Positions 11,201-19,581 of a stretch of 61,838 nucleotides of DNA are shown here, in pieces (the stretch's first letter is position 1; every line of letters begins with the position of its first letter). The position numbers were made by a program, and so were the translations under genes. The stretch comes from Bacteroidota bacterium. GTDB taxonomy: Bacteria > Bacteroidota > Bacteroidia > Cytophagales > Microscillaceae. The notes beneath the pieces are model-generated. The model worked only from the letters and a program-made list of their open reading frames with translations. It had not been told where the DNA came from and did no database searches. Where the stretch lies: positions 1 to 61,838 of the forward strand of contig RDXZ01000010.1 in the NCBI GenBank assembly GCA_004293265.1, given 5' to 3'.

Positions 11201-14200
11201 TGGACAAGATTGGTGGGTAATGGAAATATAGTAACTTTATCTTATCAAAATAAAGAAATTGGAACAAATCCTTGTATTGTCGTTTATACTGCTTTGAAAG
11301 CAAGAGGTCCTGTCAATTGTAGTGCAGGTTTAGATGGCGCTGGTTTAAGCCAAAGCCCTAATGAAGGGCTAAATCAATATGCTTGCGTCAATAAATTTAA
11401 TACCAATAGCCTACAAACTGAAACAGTAACATTCCAAACTAATAGTGGACAAAACTATCTGATTAGAATTATAGACTTAAATTCCGTAGCGTCAGGTAAA
11501 AGTATGACAGGAAATATATGTTTTGCTGATGGAAGACAAGATTATGAAGACCCTTGTGCTAATACTATCGTGCCAGGCAACGGCGGTCCAAGAAATATAG
11601 CCATCGGAGATTGTAGCGTACCTCTCAATGTCATCAATGGACTTAATTCTTGCACAAACCCAACAGGTACAAGTGCGAATTATGCAGGAACAACCGCAGG
11701 TGCAGGTGGTTGTACGGCTGATTGTGCGGGTACACAAGATACTTGGGCAAGAATTAGGAGGAATTTTATTTGTGATGAAACTATTGCGAATGCTATTGCT
11801 TCTCCAAGTGCTACAGTATGTAGCAATGCCGCAACTGTACTAACAGGTGATCCAACTTTTTATAAATATAACGCTACCACCAACAAATGCCAATGTGGAG
11901 ATAACACAATCAGCCCTGCCGTAGGTGGTAATTTTACCGTTCAATATGATAACAGAGATGGTTTATTAACCACACCTGCCGATGTAAAAATAACTATTTA
12001 TAGAGAAAACGTAGGTTTTAATTGTAATAATGAAGCAACCTATACATTTTTATCGTGTGCTGATGCAGTAGTAGAAGGTTTAGAAAATATCAATATCGCG
12101 CCAAGTGGTATTAATTTAATGCCAATATCACATGGGGCTGGTGGGGAATATTATTTACTCAGAGTTATGAACAAAGATGCAACACGCTCCGCTTATGGAA
12201 CAGTCTGTACTTACTTTGGAACATCTTTAGCAGATATTTCTTGTCCACCTGTCAATGATTATGGAGCATTAGAAGGCAATTATAGAGGGTTTACCTTGCC
12301 CGGAGGTACATATAGTGCAACTTCTGTTCCTTTGGGAGTTCCTAATCGTCCTACTCCCAATATTCCTTTGAATGGTTGTGTATTAGCAGGTGGAAGTAAT
12401 CCTACAGCACTTGACCCACCTATTCGTTCTAATGCTTGGATGAGTTTTAGTGTACCAAGCATTGCTGCTTATACGGCTGTTTCAGTTCAATTTGATAACT
12501 CTGGAGGCGCAGGAACAATCCAAAATGCGGCTATTGCTATTTATAGAACGCCTAATTCAATGACAGGAATAGGAAATTGTAACACTTTCTCAGGTGGAAA
12601 TCCAGCAGGTTTAGAACTATTAGATTGTGCCAATACGGTATATGTAGGTACAGAATCTTCTACTTTTACCATTACGCCCGGCTGGACTTATTATGTAAGA
12701 GTAATGAACGTTCATAGTGCTACTAATCCTGCCGCACTACCAGGTCGTGTGCGTATATTTCCTTACGCTCAATGTAGTGCTGGACCAGAATTAGTAACAG
12801 ATGGTTCGTTTTCAATGTGGCCTGCTATGACAGGAACACAACCCAATAGTGGTGTAACAGGGCAGGCAACTAATACAACTTTTGATAATGCTCAGAACGG
12901 ATTAAATGTTGCTGTGCCAAGAGTTACCTCTGCGCACCCATATAATCCTACTTATGTAGGACCAACTTTTAATGCCGCTGCCAATTCCTTAGACTATAAC
13001 ATAAACACAGGCGTTGTTCGTTTTGCAACCGATTATGGTTGGGTAAGAGATGGTGGTGGATATGACGGAACAGGTGCCGTTACTGGAACAGGTGCTGTTA
13101 CAACTGCTACTAACGCTACCATTAGTTATGGTGGACTATTATCTAATCAAGGCGAACTAAATCCAGAAGGATTATATTATGTAAGACACACTCCTTGGAC
13201 TGTCAAATCCGATTGGTATAGTTATGGCAATGGATATTCAGGTTATGGTGGACGAACAGGTGGTGGTATGCCTCAAAGAGCCTATTGTTTGACGGGTGGT
13301 GGTGGAGTAAATTTAGAGCCTTGTGTACCAAGAGTTCGAACTCCTTATCCAACAACCATAGGACAATATAATACGACTGTTACTTATGACAGACCACAAG
13401 GAACACCCATTACTTCTGATGCTAATTTTATGATTATCAATGGTAGTTTTGACCCCGCAGGCGGTTTACCGCCGGGAAAAGTGTGGTGCCAAACAATTGA
13501 TAGGGCAGGAGGCAGTGTTGGTTATTATGTATTTTCTATTTGGGTACAAAATATGATTTCTGGAGGAAGAAATTTAGATGTTCCAATGATGAGAATGTCT
13601 ATTTGTGATATGGAAAACCCAACAGACGGAACATTACCCACTAAAGTTTCAGTGGCAGGAAGTTATGGCTCGCCTGTTATTGAAGCAAATGGCTTAGTTT
13701 CTGGACGTTCATTGCCGGGCATTACCAGTGGTAGTACATTACCTGTGCGTCATATTCCTGTGCCACCTGTCAATAGACTACAAGCACCAAGAGTTCAGTT
13801 TTCTTATGGAGCAGCTCGTTCTTGTAATATTCCGACAGGGGTACCCGGAGCAGAAACAAGAGATGCTCGTTTGAAAGTATTAGGTTCTTCTTTCTTGGTA
13901 ACAGAAAATCCTGACCAGTGGGTATTAGTGCGTTGTATTTATCGCGCACCAAGAGATGTTACAGAATTTAATGCTTGTATTGAAAATTTATCGTTGACAA
14001 AAAACGGCAATGACTTTGCCATTGATGATATTAGTATTAGAGAATGTTTAAATCCTGATACACAATCTTTTGACAGAATGTTGCGTGGTGATGCTTGCCA
14101 ACTAACAGCAGACCCAAAGGTAATCGGTTTGCCATTGGGAGCGGAAATGATTGATTTTACTGGAAAATTAGTAGGGGATAGAGTTTTGTTAAATTGGGCA

Positions 14201-14698
14201 GTGGCTAACGAATACCAAGTAGCAAAATACGAAATTCAAAGAAGTTTAGACGGTAATACTTACTATAAAATTGGTGAAACTGATGCAAAAGGTACACAAT
14301 TTGGAAACGTAGATTATAATTTTACTGATTATGAACTACCCACAAACACACAAGGTTTTATTTACTATCGTTTGAATATGGTCGATAGAAATGGCACAGA
14401 AAAACACGGCGCAATTGTTTCTGTTACTTTGAAATCATTAGACACATTTGATTTGAGATTAGTGCCTAATCCTGTTCAAAGTGGCGAAGAAGTAGAACTC
14501 CGTTATAATGTTACACAAGGAAAAACAATTGTGAGCGTCAATGATATGATGGGAAATAAATTAGCAGAAAATTTATTTACTTCTAATAATGGTGAAAATC
14601 GTATCCAACTAAGCACCAAAGGCTTGCAAAGTGGATTATATATCGTTAAAATGATTCATAATGGAAAATCTGTTTCTAAAAAACTGGTCATTAAATAA
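8222..14698 (+). CDS. giant T9SS-secreted repeat protein
   Basis: A 2158-residue secreted protein, over a tenth of the window. Signal peptide about 1-26 (hydrophobic core LILIILLYFSVFSLFA, then Q). Residues about 30-1510 consist of some eight or nine degenerate modules of 130-180 residues, each with a D-x-W strand, a tyrosine-rich strand (LxVYxGxC), an SC-x-N/D turn and Y-(F/L)-(I/V)-R-V, like PPC-type bacterial pre-peptidase domains. Paired cysteines recur. About 1515-1965 is a carbohydrate-binding-like region ending with GNDFAIDDISI. Then follow a fibronectin-like segment (INLNWxxxxE-type, about 1990-2070) and a T9SS type A sorting tail (2076-2158; NPVQSGEEVELRY, GLQSGLYIVKM, KKLVIK). Probably a surface adhesin or matrix protein; no catalytic motif seen. 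Confidence 0.88.
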   Translation: MYLKSYIKNLILIILLYFSVFSLFAQLPSSETCALSTTVNLGAGGNYENQVFNFSNPDAGLTPVINCPSAALPDNTDGWITLQAASNGNLLVQYTPSVDKDIAISVYSGACGLLTSVQCVNSFGSGVTESLSFNVVAGSQYRIRVVNVTDNTAITGRISAYMGPRAVGDLCTDAQEVGIGTCDYPFNVMGNFIQNEAADVSCSATRLADGWLKIRVGGNKRVRVSYGSATKDAMLNIYGATATTGFSTFTPNNCKSSSLTQVACINNITGSGTEAVEFNANSTIQEYYIRVSNITDGNTMDGNLCVSEVLARDDCASALSDANFIKVGDCNLKFDVLRTHTASGLIDPSCVTGGSLRQDAWMVLDYRTALVTTTLTLEYAASELPNLVIYRKSGAQTCANITGSDDIACSSAGSINFLSVNFIVTPGNYYFIRVIRNANSGTSDMTGLMCLYDNSKKAEDNFFSAPTFNSSGIDCGKIFNLQQGFNNAGSILASDPNPYVINCPSTIDTKNDAWGRFEIGTLGAVSSIFVEYNNDNRDPSIANDVALSVYRLPLITAPAPAGVCGSAATVVLNSTVDNLTIATTNYGGSDISGTFCDGGLADAAFGDDDWYTITTASKFVTTFDTYTSDATLYVYSGSCGSLFLVDCNDGAIGAGISSVSINPSGSTTYFIRIVNKSNSTALTGKFSIFEREPAALVSLNCANNVVEGTEQIVLTGASLIANSIYFVRVANVSTSDLTTQGTLCIRNDQVPVGDLCVNAFTQLVGDCDLSFDVPLTYVNTPPIGIPNCANAPSVAIPTIFRDAWATFTATNTQTTIEYLSSKNSAIALYRGSCTGLILVSCTNELPATPNGIERLKGNTIIGLQYFVRIMDIDNNGSGMLGQLCIYNTTERDVCDDDDLVTNTVGMCSIPFDVPNSFTNSDLKLRNFLSTEGSPTAGQFPIVETGGSLTQQVQSSCENAAIENGTVGLPFLNTNNNPDAGSISPALLTDFRDGWTRLVGNGNIVTLSYQNKEIGTNPCIVVYTALKARGPVNCSAGLDGAGLSQSPNEGLNQYACVNKFNTNSLQTETVTFQTNSGQNYLIRIIDLNSVASGKSMTGNICFADGRQDYEDPCANTIVPGNGGPRNIAIGDCSVPLNVINGLNSCTNPTGTSANYAGTTAGAGGCTADCAGTQDTWARIRRNFICDETIANAIASPSATVCSNAATVLTGDPTFYKYNATTNKCQCGDNTISPAVGGNFTVQYDNRDGLLTTPADVKITIYRENVGFNCNNEATYTFLSCADAVVEGLENINIAPSGINLMPISHGAGGEYYLLRVMNKDATRSAYGTVCTYFGTSLADISCPPVNDYGALEGNYRGFTLPGGTYSATSVPLGVPNRPTPNIPLNGCVLAGGSNPTALDPPIRSNAWMSFSVPSIAAYTAVSVQFDNSGGAGTIQNAAIAIYRTPNSMTGIGNCNTFSGGNPAGLELLDCANTVYVGTESSTFTITPGWTYYVRVMNVHSATNPAALPGRVRIFPYAQCSAGPELVTDGSFSMWPAMTGTQPNSGVTGQATNTTFDNAQNGLNVAVPRVTSAHPYNPTYVGPTFNAAANSLDYNINTGVVRFATDYGWVRDGGGYDGTGAVTGTGAVTTATNATISYGGLLSNQGELNPEGLYYVRHTPWTVKSDWYSYGNGYSGYGGRTGGGMPQRAYCLTGGGGVNLEPCVPRVRTPYPTTIGQYNTTVTYDRPQGTPITSDANFMIINGSFDPAGGLPPGKVWCQTIDRAGGSVGYYVFSIWVQNMISGGRNLDVPMMRMSICDMENPTDGTLPTKVSVAGSYGSPVIEANGLVSGRSLPGITSGSTLPVRHIPVPPVNRLQAPRVQFSYGAARSCNIPTGVPGAETRDARLKVLGSSFLVTENPDQWVLVRCIYRAPRDVTEFNACIENLSLTKNGNDFAIDDISIRECLNPDTQSFDRMLRGDACQLTADPKVIGLPLGAEMIDFTGKLVGDRVLLNWAVANEYQVAKYEIQRSLDGNTYYKIGETDAKGTQFGNVDYNFTDYELPTNTQGFIYYRLNMVDRNGTEKHGAIVSVTLKSLDTFDLRLVPNPVQSGEEVELRYNVTQGKTIVSVNDMMGNKLAENLFTSNNGENRIQLSTKGLQSGLYIVKMIHNGKSVSKKLVIK

Positions 14699-14718
14699 GA
14701 TTTAATCTCACATTCTAC

Positions 14719-14764
14719 ATCAGCATTTGCAAATATAAATCATTTGTAAATGCTGATTTTTTTA
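14719..14764 (+). terminator. intrinsic terminator of the giant secreted gene
   Basis: A 16-bp stem, ATCAGCATTTGCAAAT (14719-14734) with 14742-14757, has one G.U pair and a 7-nt loop, followed by seven T's. Confidence 0.88.
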
Positions 14765-14890
14765 TCTAAAAAGCATTTATCAATGATATTTATGAAAAAA
14801 ATAAAACCAAAAAATAAACAAATTTGCAAAAGTAAATTAAATATCTTATTATTGCACTAAGTTAATAAATTAAAAAATAACACAATAAAA

Positions 14891-15559
14891 ATGTTTAAAA
14901 ATTCCAAAAAAATATTTTTTTGGTTAAAATCGATAAGTATTTCCTTTTTCTTTTTTTTATTTTTGATAGTTATAAATGAATTTTATATTATCAAAACCAC
15001 CCAAAATTTTATCTTTTCAGATATAAAAAAAATACCTGAGAAAAAAGTTGGAGTTATTTTGGGTACAAGTAAAAAAGTAAAAAATGGATACCAAAACTTG
15101 TTTTTTAAGTATAGAATTGATGCCGCAGTAAAATTATACAAAGAAAAAAAAATTCAGTATATCATTGTCAGCGGGGATAATCGTGCCTTAGATTATAACG
15201 AACCTATGGATATGAAAAAAGCATTACTCAAACACAATATTCCCGAAGAAGTAATTTATTTAGATTATGCAGGTTTTAGAACATTAGATTCTGTTATTCG
15301 TGCTTCTAAAGTATTTGGACAAACTTCGTTTACTATTATTTCACAAGGATTTCACAACGAAAGGGCTGTTTTCATCGCCCAAAAAAGAGGTATAAATGCC
15401 ATTGGTTTTAATGCTCAAGATGTTGGTTTGTATTATGGATTTCGAACTTATTTCAGAGAAAGATTTGCACGTATTCAAACTATTCTTGATATTTTTATTT
15501 TTAATAGTCAACCCAAATTTTTTGGTGATACCATAGAAATAGGTAAACAAAAAACTTGA
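14891..15559 (+). CDS. SanA/YdcF-like (DUF218) membrane-anchored protein
   Basis: A 222-residue protein with one N-terminal membrane anchor (about 12-36) and a DUF218 domain. Family features are GVILGTSKKVKNG (56-68), the internal IIVSGDNRALDYNEPMDM with the conserved S-G-D and E-P, SKVFGQTSFTIISQGFHNERA with the H-x-x-R/ERA pattern, and the late FRERFARIQTILD. SanA of E. coli is linked to envelope barrier function (vancomycin exclusion); the enzymatic activity of the family is unsettled. The stop codon lies inside the 3' terminator stem. Faces the FabG-like gene on the other strand. Confidence 0.85.
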   Translation: MFKNSKKIFFWLKSISISFFFFLFLIVINEFYIIKTTQNFIFSDIKKIPEKKVGVILGTSKKVKNGYQNLFFKYRIDAAVKLYKEKKIQYIIVSGDNRALDYNEPMDMKKALLKHNIPEEVIYLDYAGFRTLDSVIRASKVFGQTSFTIISQGFHNERAVFIAQKRGINAIGFNAQDVGLYYGFRTYFRERFARIQTILDIFIFNSQPKFFGDTIEIGKQKT

Positions 15560-15584
15560 TTTGTCATAACACAAATCAAGTTTT
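15551..15584. terminator. bidirectional terminator overlapping a stop codon
   Basis: A perfect 14-bp stem (15551-15564 with 15571-15584) and 6-nt loop lies between two convergent genes. The stop codon of the SanA-like gene (15557-15559) is part of the left arm. T-runs follow on the plus strand and A/T-rich DNA on the minus strand, so it can serve both genes. Confidence 0.8.
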
Positions 15585-15607
15585 TATAGTATTACTAAAT
15601 CTAACAA

Positions 15608-16360
15608 TTAACCACCTAACATATTTCCACCATCAACGACCAAAGTTTGTCCCGTAACAAAACTGGCTTCTTCAGAGCAAAAAAACAAAGCCGCCACCGC
15701 AATATCCTCAGGTTTGCCCAAGCGTTTTACAGGTACACGCATTTTCATTTGGTCACGAATATCGTCAGGCACAGTGGCTAACATTTCGGTATCAATCGGA
15801 CCCGGTGCGACAGCATTGGCAGTAATATTATATTTTCCTAATTCACGTCCCCAACCTTTGACCATAGCCGCCACCGCCGCCTTTGCCGCAATGTAATTTG
15901 TTTGTCCAAAATTACCATATACTCCTGAGATAGACGAAATATTAAGAATTCTTCCATATTGATTTTGAACCATATAAGGCGTAATGGCTTTTGTGCAATT
16001 AAAAACGCCTGTTAAGTTCACATTAATAACTTGATTCCACTGGTCTTCGGTCATCTTTAAAAAAGAAGCATCTCTTACAATGCCAGCATTATTGACGATA
16101 ATATCAATTTGTCCATATTTTTCGAACACGATTTTAGCGGCATTTTCTACTGATGCGAGGCTTGTAATATCTACGCCTTCCATTACTTCACATTTCGAGC
16201 CTGATGCTTTGAGCGTAGAAGCAAGCGTTTTTGCTTTTTCTGTTTGTAAGTCCCAAATAATAACAATTGCTCCCTCGTGTGCGAACCTGCTCACGATTCC
16301 TGCCCCAATTCCTTGCGCACCGCCTGTGATAATGGCTATTTTATTTTGTAATTTTTTCAT
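15608..16360 (-). CDS. short-chain dehydrogenase, FabG-like 3-oxoacyl reductase
   Basis: About 250 residues from the start chosen here. The Rossmann motif TGGAQGIGAGI, NNAGIV, the catalytic S-x12-Y-x3-K set (SSISGVYGNFGQTNYIAAKA), and PGPIDTEM are all visible. The C-terminal VTGQTLVVDGG(N)MLGG is typical of NAD(P)H-dependent FabG/PhaB reductases of fatty-acid or acyl-CoA metabolism. An in-frame ATG 18 bp upstream (16378) would overlap the preceding gene; MKKLQNKIAIITGG (16360) leaves a 4-bp gap and begins like other SDR proteins, so I prefer it. Whether it serves the main fatty-acid cycle or another acyl substrate cannot be told; no other fab genes are near. Confidence 0.88.
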   Translation of the reverse strand: MKKLQNKIAIITGGAQGIGAGIVSRFAHEGAIVIIWDLQTEKAKTLASTLKASGSKCEVMEGVDITSLASVENAAKIVFEKYGQIDIIVNNAGIVRDASFLKMTEDQWNQVINVNLTGVFNCTKAITPYMVQNQYGRILNISSISGVYGNFGQTNYIAAKAAVAAMVKGWGRELGKYNITANAVAPGPIDTEMLATVPDDIRDQMKMRVPVKRLGKPEDIAVAALFFCSEEASFVTGQTLVVDGGNMLGG

Positions 16361-16364
16361 TGTA

Positions 16365-16580
16365 TTAAATAAGTTCAATTTTTTTTATTTTAACGATTTT
16401 TCCTGCCATAAAAGAGGACATTGCTCCTTCAATTACTTCAATTTCAGCATTTACATTGATATTTTGTTGTTGAAATTTTTTTTGTAAATTAGTGGGTTGG
16501 TATGCAATTTGGTTTTCATCTTCCAAAAGCCAAACGCCTGCTCCTATATTTTTAAAAATAACTTTTGCTTTTATTTGCAT
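16365..16580 (-). CDS. small conserved protein upstream of the reductase
   Basis: A small protein of about 71 residues, MQIKAKVIF... (start 16580; the longer frame to 16622 adds an unlikely N-terminus). The middle GAGVWLLEDE-x-x-AYQPTNL and the end SSFMAGKIVKIKKIEL suggest a small beta-barrel, with a pattern (Y-x-P-x-N-L, then M-x-G-x-I-V-x-I) I associate with small Bacteroidota proteins of unknown role. It ends 4 bp before the reductase start, so the two are almost surely co-transcribed. Possibly a partner or regulator of the reductase; that is guesswork. Confidence 0.6.
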   Translation of the reverse strand: MQIKAKVIFKNIGAGVWLLEDENQIAYQPTNLQKKFQQQNINVNAEIEVIEGAMSSFMAGKIVKIKKIELI

Positions 16581-16645
16581 ATATTTTGTAATTTTAAAAT
16601 TAATGATTAAATTTCGCCCCAAAATTATAATAAATAAATATAAAA

Positions 16646-17320
16646 ATGAAATATCTACTTATTTTTTCTCTTTTTTTTGTATGTTTTAACGTACAAATTT
16701 TTGCCCAAAATGACTTAAAAGCACAAGAAATTTTATTTGAGGCATATCAAAAATACAAAACTTACAAAAATATTCGTATCAGTTTTAATACAAAAGTTAC
16801 GAATTTTGAAACAAATAAAACTTTTGCTTATGATGCCAAAGGTTTTATCGAAGGAGTAAAGTATTTTATAGAATATCCCGAAGAAACAACAATGAGTGAT
16901 GGAAAAAGCATTTGGAACTATCCAAAATCTAAAAAAAATGTTAAAATTATAGATTATAATCCCAATGACGGTATGCTAACTCCTGACGAAATATTTAGAG
17001 AAGATTTTTTAAAAAGTGGTTTGACTTACAAATATATAAAATCAGAAACTCAACAAGGTGATTTGACAGGCAAACCAAAAGTACTTGATGTCATCGATTT
17101 TTTTCCAAAAGAAAATACTCGAAAATACTCAAGTTTTAGAGTTTGGATTGATTCAAATACAAAATTAATCACTTCTTGGCAAGTAAATTTGAGGAATAAT
17201 TCTCAAATTTTTTATACCATTAAACTAACTCCCAATGATAAAATCATAGGAACACCTTTTTATTTTGATAAAACTAAGTTTCCAAAAGATGTAAAAATTA
17301 TTGATTTGAGAAAAAAATAG
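16646..17320 (+). CDS. LolA-like outer-membrane lipoprotein carrier
   Basis: 224 residues with a signal peptide (about 1-20, cleavage after FAQ). The mature protein has the LolA/LppC-like beta fold pattern: helix AQEILFEAYQKYKTYKNIRISF, then KGFIEGVKYFIEYPEETTMSDGKSIWNY (the G-x-x-x-W-x-Y block). LolA carries lipoproteins through the periplasm from LolCDE to the outer membrane. A second, divergent LolA-like gene is at 28954-29679, so the two may divide the work or handle other lipids. Divergent from the small gene at 16365, with about 65 bp between the starts. Confidence 0.8.
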   Translation: MKYLLIFSLFFVCFNVQIFAQNDLKAQEILFEAYQKYKTYKNIRISFNTKVTNFETNKTFAYDAKGFIEGVKYFIEYPEETTMSDGKSIWNYPKSKKNVKIIDYNPNDGMLTPDEIFREDFLKSGLTYKYIKSETQQGDLTGKPKVLDVIDFFPKENTRKYSSFRVWIDSNTKLITSWQVNLRNNSQIFYTIKLTPNDKIIGTPFYFDKTKFPKDVKIIDLRKK

Positions 17321-17708
17321 CATTACAAAAATTGTTTTGAATCTAAAAAAACGTTTCAAAATGATTGTTTATATACACATTGGAAAGTGATTTTAAGATT
17401 TCAAATCTATAAGGTTTTTAAAATTTTATAGTTTTAATACCTTGATAATCAATAATTTATAATCAATAAAGTACTTTTAAAATATCTCAAAACTACTTTC
17501 TAATATCTATTTTTTGATAAATTTAATAATTTTATGTCTGATTTTTAATTTTTATTTTGATTATTTGCGTATTTGGTTTAAATTTGCAGCTTATAATTTA
17601 AGTATATTTCAAACTAAAACTCTCTTACTTAAAAAATTATATTTTATATAAACAAAAATCTCTTTTTGAGAGTTAAGAGGCTAAAAATCATTAAAAAAAA
17701 ATTTCAAA
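17321..17708. other. 388-bp gap before the FKBP gene
   Basis: No gene found. The gap carries a well-formed promoter at 17556-17586 and therefore a 5' leader of about 115 nt for the FKBP gene. No other ordered structure seen, apart from loose AT-rich inverted stretches. Confidence 0.5.
17556..17586 (+). promoter_or_regulatory. Bacteroidota promoter of the FKBP gene
   Basis: TTTG (17556-17559), 19-bp spacer, TAAATTTG (17579-17586): a near-ideal -33/-7 pair. Start of the gene is about 120 bp further. Confidence 0.7.
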
Positions 17709-18818
17709 ATGAAAAATTTAACTTGGTTATCATTGTTGATGATGATAACTTTATTCAGTGCTTGTGGTAATGCAAAATCAGGTAAAACAAAAAGCGGTAT
17801 CGAGTACCAAATTCATTCTACTAAAAAAGGAAAAAAAATTAAAGCAGGCGATTTCGTAACTTTTCATTTTATGACCAAAGGCGTAATCAATGGAAAAGAT
17901 AGCGTGATGGGAAGTACTTTTAAAGAAAAAAATCCATTGAAAGATTTTCAAGTACCTGACAAAATCAACGGAGATTATATGTTGGAAGGTTTGTTGATGT
18001 TTGCCGAAGGTGATAGTGCTACTTTCAAAATTCCTAATGACTCGATGTTTGCAAGACAAAAAGCACAAATTCAGAAGCAAATCACTATGATAAAACAACA
18101 AGAAAAATCGTTGGATACTATCAAAAGTTTGAATGATGAAAGCCGAAAACAAATGCGAGATAATATCAAACAACAATTAGAAAGTGCTAATAAAGCCCTT
18201 ACTACGCGCCCTACCGAGTTGCCAGAAAAAAAATACATAGCAGTAACAGTCAAAATATTGAAAGTTTTGAATGCTAAAGAACGCGAAGCAGATGCTAAAA
18301 AAGAAGCAGAAAAAGCACAAAAAGATGCTGAAGCATTGAAAATCAAAGAAGCAAAAACTATCGAAGAATATGCAAAGAAAAATGATTTGAAAGTTGAAAA
18401 AACTGCCTCAGGTTTGTATTATGTCATCACAAAAGAAGGAACAGGCAACAAACCAAAAGCAGGTGATGAAGTAAAAGTAAGTTATACAGGTATGTTTTTA
18501 GATGGAAATATATTTGATACAAGCATAGAAGAAGATAGTAAAAAAGCAGGCTTAGACGAAAAACAAAAAGGTCGTAAATATGGTCCTATTGATTTTCCTT
18601 TAGGAATGTCACGTGTAATTCCAGGTTGGGACGAAGGACTTGCGTTGCTTCCAAAAGGTTCAAAAGCAGTATTTTTAGTGCCTTCTGGCTTGGCGTATGG
18701 CAAACAAGGTCGCGGTCAAATTCCACCTGATGCTATTTTGCGTTTTAATGTAGAATTAGTAGATTTTACTCCTGCAAAAGCACCTGAAACAACAAAACCA
18801 AATCCTGTTGTTAAATAG
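17709..18818 (+). CDS. double-FKBP peptidyl-prolyl isomerase lipoprotein
   Basis: 369 residues. A lipoprotein signal ends in LFSAC (cysteine about 19). Residues about 28-170 form a degenerate FKBP domain (FVTFHFMTKGVINGKDSV; MLEGLLMFAEGDSATFKIP) interrupted by a charged helical insert. About 180-225 is an alanine/lysine-rich coiled coil. About 232-355 is a complete FKBP domain (VKVSYTGMFLDGNIFD; VIPGWDEGLALLPKGSKA; LAYGKQGRGQIPPDAILRF). The second domain keeps the hydrophobic pocket residues, so isomerase activity is expected there and chaperone function in the first. Anchored in the envelope, it probably helps fold exported proteins. Own promoter and double terminator. Confidence 0.9.
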   Translation: MKNLTWLSLLMMITLFSACGNAKSGKTKSGIEYQIHSTKKGKKIKAGDFVTFHFMTKGVINGKDSVMGSTFKEKNPLKDFQVPDKINGDYMLEGLLMFAEGDSATFKIPNDSMFARQKAQIQKQITMIKQQEKSLDTIKSLNDESRKQMRDNIKQQLESANKALTTRPTELPEKKYIAVTVKILKVLNAKEREADAKKEAEKAQKDAEALKIKEAKTIEEYAKKNDLKVEKTASGLYYVITKEGTGNKPKAGDEVKVSYTGMFLDGNIFDTSIEEDSKKAGLDEKQKGRKYGPIDFPLGMSRVIPGWDEGLALLPKGSKAVFLVPSGLAYGKQGRGQIPPDAILRFNVELVDFTPAKAPETTKPNPVVK

Positions 18819-18841
18819 AATATTAAAAAATAAAATATAAA

Positions 18842-18899
18842 ACGCTCAAAAAATTACTTTTTTGAGCGTAAACCTATAAAGTTTTGGCTTTATAGGTTT
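18842..18899 (+). terminator. tandem double hairpin terminator
   Basis: Two perfect 12-bp stems follow each other without a gap: 18842-18853/18858-18869 (loop TTAC) and 18870-18881/18888-18899 (loop TTTTGG). The first is A/T-run rich in the stem; the second is an additional barrier. Confidence 0.8.
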
Positions 18900-18954
18900 A
18901 TAAAAATTGTTATAAAAATGTATTTTTCTGTCTATAAACCAATTTTTTACATAT

Positions 18955-19512
18955 ATGTATAAATATCTGTTTATGTTTTCATTTATTTTTTTATTTATTT
19001 TTGCTTTTACGCAATGTATTTCCCCTGATGAAAACGAAAAAAATCTCAAAAGAGTAGCCAGAGAGGTCAATGATAGAAAAGTAAAAAGGGTAGTAGAAAA
19101 AGATTTACGCAAATGGATACACAATAAAGGCACAGAAATTTGTCGTGTTCTTCAAAAAAATCTAATCAAAAAATATAGACTTGAAAAATCAAATCAAAAA
19201 GTCAATGCTATCAATGATTTTTATAAAATTGAAAACTTAGCAGGTTTAGATTCTTTGCGTGAGATGTATCAGGTTGATGTGCAGAAAATTCCGTTTGAAA
19301 ATCCTGAAAAAATAAAGTTAAATACAATAGAACAAAAAAATTTACTTCAATTTAATTCACAAGAAAGTAGTCAAGAGCCAATTTTGGAAGTAGATTATCC
19401 TGATTATTATTTTTTATCTCCTATTATTTTGGAAAATAAGATTGTTGGAATGTGGCGTGTGAAGTTTGTGAGAGAACAAGCGATTCGTTTTTATGATTTT
19501 AGAGAACTATAA
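18955..19512 (+). CDS. lipoprotein of unknown function
   Basis: 185 residues. Hydrophobic N-terminus and lipobox FTQC (cysteine 21) mark a lipoprotein. The mature part begins with a strongly basic/acidic helix (KRVAREVNDRKVKRVVEKDLRKW) and ends with a beta-like half (VDYPDYYFLSPIILENKIVGMWRVKFVREQAIRF). I do not recognise a family. It lies 69 bp before the ATPase of the Septu-like pair on the same strand. A functional link is not supported by sequence, and a lipoprotein is not part of known Septu loci. Confidence 0.65.
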   Translation: MYKYLFMFSFIFLFIFAFTQCISPDENEKNLKRVAREVNDRKVKRVVEKDLRKWIHNKGTEICRVLQKNLIKKYRLEKSNQKVNAINDFYKIENLAGLDSLREMYQVDVQKIPFENPEKIKLNTIEQKNLLQFNSQESSQEPILEVDYPDYYFLSPIILENKIVGMWRVKFVREQAIRFYDFREL

Positions 19513-19581
19513 CACAAATATATTTATTTTATGGATTTTTTGTTGGCTAATGTGTGTAAAAATAAGACTTAAAAAAATATT

